Shown here: piece by piece, positions 1 to 5,452 of the stretch
How the letters are laid out: each line of letters opens with the position of its first letter
How positions within the stretch are numbered: the first letter of the stretch is position 1
Assembly (NCBI GenBank): GCA_002400365.1
Contig: DHFK01000170.1
Location: 24,564-30,984 of the forward strand
From: Anaerolineales bacterium UBA4826
GTDB lineage: Bacteria; Chloroflexota; Anaerolineae; UBA4142
Direction: 5' to 3'
Length of the DNA stretch: 6,421 nt
Made by a program: the position numbers and the translations under genes
Notes under the pieces: generated by a model
The model's database searches: none
What the model was told of the DNA's origin: nothing
Seen by the model: only the letters and a program-made list of their open reading frames with translations

Positions 1-19
1 AACGATCGGCGTTTCTTTG

Positions 20-1825
20 TCATGTTGGATTCCCGCTGCCATTGTTCTCCGGCGCGGGGAGCAGCCGCGGCGCGACCGGGATGGCGTGACCCGCGATGAC
101 CGCTGGCGTGAAAGCGGCGACTTCGCTGGCGTACAAGATTTCGTACCGATAGCCCTGCTCGGTCAAGAACATCTGGCGATGCGCCGAGTACTCTTGGTCA
201 ATCGTGTCGTGGCTGACGAGCGCGTAAAAGTGTGCGAGCAAGCCGCGCTTTTTCGGGCGCAAGATGCGGCCCAGGCGCTGCGCCTCTTCCTGCCGCGAGC
301 CGAAGGTGCCCGACACCTGGATGGCCACGTTCGCGTCCGGCAGGTCAATCGAAAAGTTCGCGACCTTGGAGACGACGAGCCGCGTGATTTCGCCGCGGCG
401 CAGTTGATCGAATAGTTTCTCGCGCTCGCGTACGGTCGTCTCGCCGGTGATGAGCGGCGCGGCGAGCATCTCGGCGAGTTTGTGCAGTTGGGTGAGGTAC
501 ACGCCGATCACGAGCACGGTATCGTCCGCGTGTTTCCGCAGCAGGTCGCGCACCAGGTTCAATTTCGCCGGATTCTCCGCGGCGGCGCGATATTTCTCCG
601 CGTCGGGCGCGAGCGCGTATTCCATCCGCAAATCGTCGGGGAGCGGGACGCGAATCTCGTGGCACTCGGCGGTCGCGATCCAGCCCTGCTTTTCGAGTTC
701 CTTCCACGGCACGTCGTATTTTTTGGGACCGACGAGCGAAAAGACGTCGCCCTCGTGACCATCCTCGCGCACGAGCGTGGCAGTCATGCCGAGGCGGCGG
801 CGCGCCTGGATTTCCGCGGTGATGCGAAAGACCGGCGCGGGCAGCAGGTGCACTTCGTCGTAAATGATCAAGCCCCAGTCGAGTTGATCGAAAATCGCAA
901 AGTGCGGAAATTCGTCGCGCAAATTGCGAACCGTTCCGCTCGCGTGCAGTTTGCGCGGGTGATACGTCAGCACCTGGTACGTCGCGATCGTGACCGGACG
1001 GATTTCTTTGCGCTGCCCGGTGTACTCGCCGATCTGTTCCGCGGTCAGCGTCGTCTTGTCGAGCAGTTCGGCGATCCACTGCCGCGCGGCGATGGTATTC
1101 GTCGTGAGGATGAGGGTGGCGGCTTGCAACTTGTCCATTGCCGCCAGCCCGACGATCGTTTTGCCCGCGCCGCACGGGAGGACGATGACGCCGCTGCCGC
1201 CGGTGGGGCCGCCGCCGGCGTGGAAGATTTCGGCGGCTTCGGTCTGGTAATGGCGCAGCGTGAACGCCTCGCCGTTCGCCTGACACGCGTCGCGCAGTTG
1301 AAACGCCAGCGCCGCGCCTTCGGCGTAACCCGCCAGGTCTTCGGCGGGATAGCCGACTTGCAAGAGAACTTGTTTGATGCGCCCACGGTCCGCCGCATGA
1401 ATTTCAAAGCGCGTGGGGCTGGTCCGCGCGCGCAAGAGGGGCGCGACGAGTTTGTGGCGCGCGAGTTCGGCCATCAGCGGCGCGTCGTCGGAGACGAGCA
1501 AGAGTTTGCCGTTTTCCAAAATCAGTTTGACGCGCCCATAGCGCGCGATCGCGTCGGCGATGTCCACGCGCACGTTGTCGGGGAGCGGGTACTTGGCATA
1601 GCGCGTGAGGTCGTCGAGGATTTTCGCCGCGCTCAAGCCAGCCGCCGCCGCGTTCCAGAGCGAAAGCGGCGTGAGACGATAGGTGTGGATGTGTTCGGGG
1701 GATTTTTCGAGTTCGGCAAAACGCGCCAGCGCGTCGCGCGCGTCTTGATAGAGGTCGCTGTCAACTTCGAGGAGAATGCTCTTGTCACTTTGAACGATGA
1801 GCGGATTTTTCGGATTGAATTGCAT
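20..1825 (-). CDS. XPB/Rad25-like superfamily 2 DNA helicase
   Basis: This is an ATP-dependent 3'-5' DNA helicase/translocase of the XPB (Rad25/Ssl2) family, 601 residues, apparently full length. Residues ~45-130 resemble the helical N-terminal domain of bacterial XPB proteins, and ~135-185 the damage-recognition-like region. Core motifs follow: RHYQ at 191-194, Walker A LPCGAGKT at 216-223, DEVH at 323-326, TAT at 348-350 followed directly by the XPB hallmark RED at 353-355, and motif VI QRLGRILRPK at 516-525. The RED motif separates XPB from other DEAH/DExH helicases. The ATG at 1825 is chosen because the longer frame (ATG at 1909) would start inside the promoter and run through the leader hairpin; only a weak AGGG precedes 1825. 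It ends in TGA. A DNA repair or transcription-coupled role is inferred from eukaryotic and archaeal relatives. No Bax1-like nuclease partner is visible, but the downstream side is cut by the window edge. Confidence 0.93.
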   Translation of the reverse strand: MQFNPKNPLIVQSDKSILLEVDSDLYQDARDALARFAELEKSPEHIHTYRLTPLSLWNAAAAGLSAAKILDDLTRYAKYPLPDNVRVDIADAIARYGRVKLILENGKLLLVSDDAPLMAELARHKLVAPLLRARTSPTRFEIHAADRGRIKQVLLQVGYPAEDLAGYAEGAALAFQLRDACQANGEAFTLRHYQTEAAEIFHAGGGPTGGSGVIVLPCGAGKTIVGLAAMDKLQAATLILTTNTIAARQWIAELLDKTTLTAEQIGEYTGQRKEIRPVTIATYQVLTYHPRKLHASGTVRNLRDEFPHFAIFDQLDWGLIIYDEVHLLPAPVFRITAEIQARRRLGMTATLVREDGHEGDVFSLVGPKKYDVPWKELEKQGWIATAECHEIRVPLPDDLRMEYALAPDAEKYRAAAENPAKLNLVRDLLRKHADDTVLVIGVYLTQLHKLAEMLAAPLITGETTVREREKLFDQLRRGEITRLVVSKVANFSIDLPDANVAIQVSGTFGSRQEEAQRLGRILRPKKRGLLAHFYALVSHDTIDQEYSAHRQMFLTEQGYRYEILYASEVAAFTPAVIAGHAIPVAPRLLPAPENNGSGNPT

Positions 1826-1847
1826 GGACTTGCCCTGCGTAATTTTA

Positions 1848-1886
1848 GAAACCCGTTTTCGCGCCAGCGGCGGGAAAACGGGATTT
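1848..1886 (-). promoter_or_regulatory. Hairpin in the helicase 5' leader
   Basis: An inverted repeat pairs CCCGTTTTC (1852-1860) with GAAAACGGG (1874-1882). An inner stem CGCC/GGCG (1862-1865 with 1869-1872) closes a three-base loop, and a few more pairs are possible outside. It lies between the predicted start of transcription (about 1890) and the helicase ATG at 1825, so it would form at the very 5' end of the mRNA. It could stabilise the transcript, attenuate it, or be a dispersed repeat. The bases after it on the minus strand are TTTCTAAAATT, a poor terminator tail. Confidence 0.55.
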
Positions 1887-1896
1887 CGCAAGGGTT

Positions 1897-1925
1897 CTTT
1901 TACCACCATTGCCGTCGTGTGTCAA
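1897..1925 (-). promoter_or_regulatory. Sigma-70-type promoter for the helicase
   Basis: On the minus strand, a perfect -35 TTGACA (1925-1920), a 17-base spacer and a -10 TAAAAG (1902-1897, 4 of 6 consensus) predict transcription starting near 1890. That gives a leader of about 65 bases. It also excludes the in-frame upstream ATG at 1909, which lies in the promoter spacer. Confidence 0.6.
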
Positions 1926-1970
1926 ACGGCGCGCGCCCAAGCCAAAACAGGCATAGCGCAAAACTCGCTT

Positions 1971-2043
1971 TGGGTGGCAGCCCCGCCGTCCTGAGCCTGT
2001 CGAAGGATGGGCGTCCGTGCAACGGCAGCGCGGCTGCCTTCCA
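1971..2043. repeat. 73-base inverted-repeat element with CCTGAGCCTGTCGAAGG core
   Basis: The ends TGGGTGGCAGCC (1971-1982) and GGCTGCCTTCCA (2032-2043) form an imperfect inverted repeat; the perfect 7-base part is GGCAGCC/GGCTGCC, with TGG/CCA at the tips. The middle holds CCTGAGCCTGTCGAAGG (about 1990-2006). From memory, this core is common as a dispersed non-coding repeat in environmental bacterial genomes, and its translations (such as LSLSKDG or FDRLRT) often appear as spurious protein ends. It lies in the gap between the divergent helicase and DUF4058 promoters. The inverted repeat is seen directly; the dispersed nature is recalled knowledge and was not tested. Confidence 0.6.
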
Positions 2044-2082
2044 CTCAAACGGAAAGTGACTTTTGCGGTATTGCCAAAACAG

Positions 2083-2111
2083 TTGACGCTGGACGCGAAA
2101 ACGGTTATTAT
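2083..2111 (+). promoter_or_regulatory. Strong sigma-70-type promoter for the 2150-4648 unit
   Basis: TTGACG (2083-2088, 5 of 6 consensus), a 17-base spacer and TATTAT (2106-2111, 5 of 6) predict a start near 2118. The transcript would have a ~30-base leader containing AAAGGAGG (2138-2145) in front of the ATG at 2150. The next two genes follow with an 18-base gap and then an overlap, and no other plus-strand promoter was seen before 4648, so this one probably drives all three. Confidence 0.72.
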
Positions 2112-2149
2112 GGGTAGCGAGCGCATAGGGCGAATCGAAAGGAGGGGCG

Positions 2150-2628
2150 ATGGACGAACATGTGAAATATCCATTCCCAGTCCCTCCAACAAACGTCCGG
2201 GACCCGACCGGCGGACGTACGAGACCAAGCAGCGCGAGGTGTTGGAGAGCGACGCGAATCTGATCGAACTCGATCTGCTGCGCGGCGGGACGCGCGTACT
2301 GCCCTATCCCGACTTGGCGGCCGCGGTGGACGACCTGGCTTGCGATTATCTCATTCTGTTGAACCGGAGCGCGCAGCGGCAAGATCTGTGGATGGATTAC
2401 ACGCTGTATCCGCTGGATGCGCGCGAGCCGCTGCCCTGCATCCCCACGCCGCTGGCGGGGCAGGATCCGGATGTGCCGCTGGATTTGCAGATTGCCGCGC
2501 AGAGAGCGTATCGCGAGGGTCCGTACGCGCGCGCGATAGATTACACGCTGCCGCCGGAGCCGGCGCTGTCAGAGGAAGACGCCGCGTGGGCGGACGCGTG
2601 TTTGCGGGCAGCCGGCTTGCGCGGGTGA
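2150..2628 (+). pseudogene. DUF4058 family gene with internal deletion
   Basis: This is the remnant of a DUF4058 gene (function unknown, common in cyanobacteria and Chloroflexota). AAAGGAGG (2138-2145) precedes ATG 2150, whose frame reads MDEHVKYPFP; the family starts with a similar PFPGMDPYLE-type motif. At about 2177-2181 the sequence jumps to the family's central motif SPSNKRPG, but in another frame (codons from 2179). That frame then runs intact to TGA 2626-2628 with the conserved ELDLLRGG and DYLILLNRS segments and a normal C-terminus (149 codons). The starting frame ends at TGA 2261-2263 after 37 codons. From the usual spacing of these motifs, roughly 115-125 codons are missing. The join has a short CAG/CCAG sequence that could be microhomology. 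Translation of the C-terminal part alone from an internal start cannot be excluded, because that frame is remarkably clean. An ATG at 2110 in the C-terminal frame overlaps the -10 box and is unlikely to be used. Confidence 0.7.
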
Positions 2629-2646
2629 AAGTGGAAATCAAAACGT

Positions 2647-3756
2647 ATGTCCAACTACCCCGACTATGTTCAGCAAATGCTCGCCCAGGCGCGCGACATC
2701 GGCCAATGGTATTGCGGTCAACCGGACGCCGCGGCGCTGTGCTTCGACGTGCTCGCGCTCTTCCCCGAACATCGCGAGGCGAGCGAATTGGTGTACGAAC
2801 TGTTCTGCGACGAATGGCTGATCTACGACAATCGCACCGCGGTTCAGCAACACATTGACGAGTGGGACGATCGCCCGCATCAACAGCGCCGCCGGCTCGC
2901 GCTCTCGTTTCGCTTTATGAGCCGCTGGGAGGGCTGGGATCGCGAGTACGCCAAAGGGTACGCGCGCGAACGCAAGGGTCCGCCCGACGTCGCCAAATTG
3001 CTGCGCGAGGGCAAGAGTTTGCTGCTCGAAGCGTACTGCCTGGGGGACGAAGAGTGCACCGATTACGCGTGGCCCCGCTTTATGCAAGCGATCGAGCAGA
3101 CCAACGATCCGTACCACGCCTCGCTCTGGGTCGGCAAAACGTACGCCGACCTCGGCTTCTTCGCCGATGCGACCGAAGTGCTGCTCGAACTGTGCTCGCG
3201 GTTCAAGCAAGGCGATGCGCGCCGCCTGCTCGCCGAAGTCCGGTGGTGGCGCGATCACGCGCACCACATTCCCTGGATTCCGCCGGCAGGCGACGGCTCG
3301 CGCTACAAGCGGATGATGCGCTGCATTGACCCAGACGCGCCGACCCAGGAAGAAATCGTCGGCGACCTGCGGGCGCGCATGCAATCGCTCGGCAAAGCGC
3401 CAACCTGGAAGCCGGTCATCAAGCCGGACCTCGCCGCGCTCTTCGCCGAAGCGCTCCCTCCCCAGAACGATGCGCCGACCAGGTCGCTGGTTGACTGGAG
3501 TTTCCTCGATCAGGACGACGGCAAGCCGGGCGAACTGCCCGAGTGGGCGAAGAAGCAAATGCGCCTCTTCCCCGAGCAGGCGGAGGACATCGCGCAGATG
3601 CATCGCTGGAGCCGTCCGATCAAGCCGCCTGCTACTCCGCCGAAACGCGACCCCAACGAGCCGCCATTCAACCCCGCCGACTTTAACCCGGATGAATCGG
3701 ATATGGACGACCTAAACGATCTCCGTTCCGACGAGGAGGATGGCGTTGAGTTCTGA
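2647..3756 (+). CDS. TPR-like hypothetical protein with acidic C-terminal tail
   Basis: I do not recognise a named family for this 369-residue protein. It looks cytoplasmic: no signal peptide or membrane segment. Two stretches resemble helical TPR-type repeats: residues ~26-54, with a CFDVLALFPEHREA-like core, and ~157-197 (ASLWVGKTYADLGFFADATE onward). The middle (~75-125) is rich in Arg, Trp and Tyr. Residues ~325-369 are Pro-rich and then strongly acidic (many D and E), probably disordered. The start ATG 2647 has only a weak GTGGAAA upstream and follows the DUF4058 remnant by 18 bases, suggesting co-transcription and perhaps coupling. Its 3' end overlaps the GarR-like gene by 17 bases or, with a TTG start there, 11. 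TPR-like folds usually mediate protein contacts; no specific role can be assigned. Confidence 0.8.
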   Translation: MSNYPDYVQQMLAQARDIGQWYCGQPDAAALCFDVLALFPEHREASELVYELFCDEWLIYDNRTAVQQHIDEWDDRPHQQRRRLALSFRFMSRWEGWDREYAKGYARERKGPPDVAKLLREGKSLLLEAYCLGDEECTDYAWPRFMQAIEQTNDPYHASLWVGKTYADLGFFADATEVLLELCSRFKQGDARRLLAEVRWWRDHAHHIPWIPPAGDGSRYKRMMRCIDPDAPTQEEIVGDLRARMQSLGKAPTWKPVIKPDLAALFAEALPPQNDAPTRSLVDWSFLDQDDGKPGELPEWAKKQMRLFPEQAEDIAQMHRWSRPIKPPATPPKRDPNEPPFNPADFNPDESDMDDLNDLRSDEEDGVEF

Positions 3757-4648
3757 ACACATCGGCTTTATCGGCTTGGGCATCATGGGCAAGCCGATGG
3801 CACAGCACTTGCTCAACGCGGGCTATCCGCTGACAGTGCTGAATCGCAGCCCCGCCGCGCAAAACGAACTCGTCGCCGCCGGCGCGCAAGCCGGCGCATC
3901 GCCCAAAACGGTCGCGCAGCAAACCAATGTCGTCATCACGATGCTGCCCGATTCGCCGGATGTCGAGCGCGTGATGTTTGGCGCGGACGGCGTTTTGGAG
4001 GGCTTGCGTCCCGGCAGTCTCGTGATTGATATGAGTACGATCCTGCCGTCCGTGGCGCGCCGCCTTGCCGATGCCGCGCGCGCTCAGGGAGCGGACGCGC
4101 TCGACGCGCCGGTTTCCGGCGGGCAAGTCGGCGCGCAAAACGCGGCGCTGTCCATCATGGTCGGCGGCGCTGCCGCGGCGTTCGCGCGCGCCAAGCCGAT
4201 CTTTGAAAAACTGGGCAAGAACATCGTGCACGTGGGTGAAGCCGGGGCGGGGCAGATTACCAAAGCCGCGAACCAAATCGTCGTGGCGGTCACGATTGCC
4301 GCGGTGAGCGAGGCGTTGCTGCTCGCCGCGAAAGCGGGCGTGGATGCGGCAAAAGTGCGCGCGGCGTTGCTCGGCGGTTTCGCGCAAAGCCGGGTTCTCG
4401 ACGCGCACGGCAATCGCATGTTGCGCCGCGACTTTCAGCCCGGTTTCAAGGCGAAACTGCATCGCAAGGATTTGGCGATCGCGTTGGACACCGCGCGCGA
4501 CCTGGGACTCGCGCTGCCCGCGACGGCAAGCGCGGCGGAATTGCTGAACGCGCTGAGCGCGCGCGGCGGCGGCGAACTCGATCACTCGGCGCTCGTAACG
4601 GTTTTGGAAGAACTGGGGAATTATCAGATTGGGGGCGGCGCAAGATAG
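3740..4648 (+). CDS. garR: 2-hydroxy-3-oxopropionate reductase (tartronate semialdehyde reductase), GarR/GlxR type
   Basis: This 302-residue member of the beta-hydroxyacid dehydrogenase family probably reduces tartronate semialdehyde to D-glycerate with NAD(P)H in glyoxylate/glycerate metabolism. The N-terminal Rossmann domain has GFIGLGIMGKPM (9-20), with the GxGxxG at 12-17, and NRS at 35-37 after the second strand, favouring NADP(H). The substrate motif DAPVSGG is at 122-128, the catalytic lysine K175 is in GAGQITKAANQ, and KDL at 243-245 and DHSAL at 281-285 also match E. coli GarR. Family length is about 295, so it is complete. 3-hydroxyisobutyrate dehydrogenase is the main alternative. 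GAGGAGG (3733-3739) directly abuts ATG 3740, too close for normal use; an in-frame TTG at 3746 lies six bases from it and may be the true start. It converges on the next gene, 13 bases away, with no clear terminator between. Confidence 0.88.
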   Translation: MALSSEHIGFIGLGIMGKPMAQHLLNAGYPLTVLNRSPAAQNELVAAGAQAGASPKTVAQQTNVVITMLPDSPDVERVMFGADGVLEGLRPGSLVIDMSTILPSVARRLADAARAQGADALDAPVSGGQVGAQNAALSIMVGGAAAAFARAKPIFEKLGKNIVHVGEAGAGQITKAANQIVVAVTIAAVSEALLLAAKAGVDAAKVRAALLGGFAQSRVLDAHGNRMLRRDFQPGFKAKLHRKDLAIALDTARDLGLALPATASAAELLNALSARGGGELDHSALVTVLEELGNYQIGGGAR

Positions 4649-4661
4649 AGCAGGCGATTTC

Positions 4662-5360
4662 TTACCGGGATTTCAATTCCGCTTCGATCGGTCGCCAGAA
4701 TTCGGCATAATCGAGCGTGGGGGTGTCTATCTTTCTGCCGTTCAGGAGAAACGATGGCGTCCCCGGTAACTTTAATTGCAGCGCTTCGATCAATTGCTCC
4801 ATGACCAGTGTGGCGTAGCGGTCCGAATCGAGGCACTGGTTGAACGCCGCCAGATCGAGGTTCACATCGGCGGCGTACTTTTTCAGGAACGCGCGCGTGA
4901 ACGCGCCGACGTTTTCGCCGGTCCATTCGGCGAACAGTTTGTCGTGATATTCCCAGAACTTGCCCTGTTCGTTCGCGCACTCGGCGGCGTACGCCGCCCA
5001 ATGCGATTCGCCGATGCGACCCTGGTCAATCACCGGAAAGTACTTGTAGGTGTAAGTGATCTTGCCGGTCTTGACGTACTCGTCGTCAAGGCGGCGCTCC
5101 ACGTCGAGCGCGAACTGTCTGCTGTACGGGCATTGAAAATCGGCGTACACGACGAGCGTGACCTTGGCGTCGGGATTGCCTTTGGTCCTGCCGGGGGGCG
5201 CAAGTTTCTGCGCAGGATCCGGCGTGATCGTGGAAACAGGAATCCGCGGGCGCGTCGGCGTCGGGGCTGGCGCGGATTGACCGCAGGCGGAGGGCAAAAG
5301 GGCGAGCCAGCCGAAGAGCAAAAGCGCAAGTCGAGGATCGGCGCGTAGCGAGAGTTTCAT
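4662..5360 (-). CDS. Exported DsbA-like thioredoxin-fold lipoprotein with CPYS active site
   Basis: This is a 232-residue extracytoplasmic thioredoxin-fold protein of the DsbA family. The N-terminus is a signal peptide with a Leu-rich core ending LLPSAC, so C26 is a likely lipidated cysteine, though Pro at -3 is unusual. A Pro/Thr-rich linker (~28-56) follows. The fold begins at GNPDAKVTLV; the active-site segment is DFQCPYS, with nucleophile C77 but Ser at S80 in place of the resolving cysteine. AAEC (C128), KFWEYHDKLFAEW (134-146), FNQC (C176) and the cis-Pro loop GTPSF (P202) are typical. CxxS makes a simple DsbA oxidase cycle unlikely and suggests a mono-thiol reductase, isomerase or binding role. 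It is a tandem paralog of the gene at 5453-6160, about two-thirds identical in this domain. ATG 5360 is the only start that gives a signal peptide, yet no Shine-Dalgarno and no own promoter are visible. It ends in TAA. Confidence 0.88.
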   Translation of the reverse strand: MKLSLRADPRLALLLFGWLALLPSACGQSAPAPTPTRPRIPVSTITPDPAQKLAPPGRTKGNPDAKVTLVVYADFQCPYSRQFALDVERRLDDEYVKTGKITYTYKYFPVIDQGRIGESHWAAYAAECANEQGKFWEYHDKLFAEWTGENVGAFTRAFLKKYAADVNLDLAAFNQCLDSDRYATLVMEQLIEALQLKLPGTPSFLLNGRKIDTPTLDYAEFWRPIEAELKSR

Positions 5361-5370
5361 GGCAAGTTTG

Positions 5371-5401
5371 GAAACCAGGCTTCTCCGACAAGCCTGGTTT
5401 C
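5371..5401 (-). repeat. Perfect 12-base inverted repeat just upstream of the CPYS gene
   Basis: GAAACCAGGCTT (5371-5382) and AAGCCTGGTTTC (5390-5401) are exact reverse complements around a 7-base loop. On the minus strand the hairpin ends 10 bases before the ATG at 5360, where a ribosome binding site would normally be. A second copy of part of the arm, TGGTTTCC (5402-5409), can pair with GGAAACCA (5370-5377), so two exclusive foldings exist. No T-run follows on the minus strand, so it is not a standard terminator for the upstream gene. It may be a regulatory leader or a dispersed repeat. Confidence 0.55.
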
Positions 5402-5412
5402 TGGTTTCCAGC

Positions 5413-5448
5413 AAAAACCTTGCGCAGACGCGTGTCCGCGCAAGGTTT
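5413..5448 (-). terminator. Intrinsic terminator of the UPVC gene
   Basis: On the minus strand, AAACCTTGCGC pairs perfectly with GCGCAAGGTTT (5448-5438 with 5425-5415). After one mismatch, three more pairs close a four-base loop. The second arm runs into TTTTT (5417-5413). It begins four bases after the TAG at 5453-5455, as expected for a terminator of that gene. The T-run is short and partly used in the stem, so some read-through into the CPYS gene is possible. Confidence 0.75.
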
Positions 5449-5452
5449 GAAT

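Noticed and set aside
482..2059. 525-codon open frame on the plus strand opposite the helicase
   Set aside because: It is a GC-rich shadow frame: Arg/Gly/Val-rich, without a recognisable domain. The minus strand carries a full helicase motif set over the same bases.
4649..4661. Possible terminator between the convergent garR and CPYS genes
   Set aside because: The gap is only 13 bases and I see no hairpin with a T-run on either strand.
4776..5348. 190-codon plus-strand frame opposite the CPYS lipoprotein gene
   Set aside because: The minus-strand frame has a signal peptide, the active site and the family motifs. The plus-strand translation has none and mirrors the similar antisense frame over the paralog.
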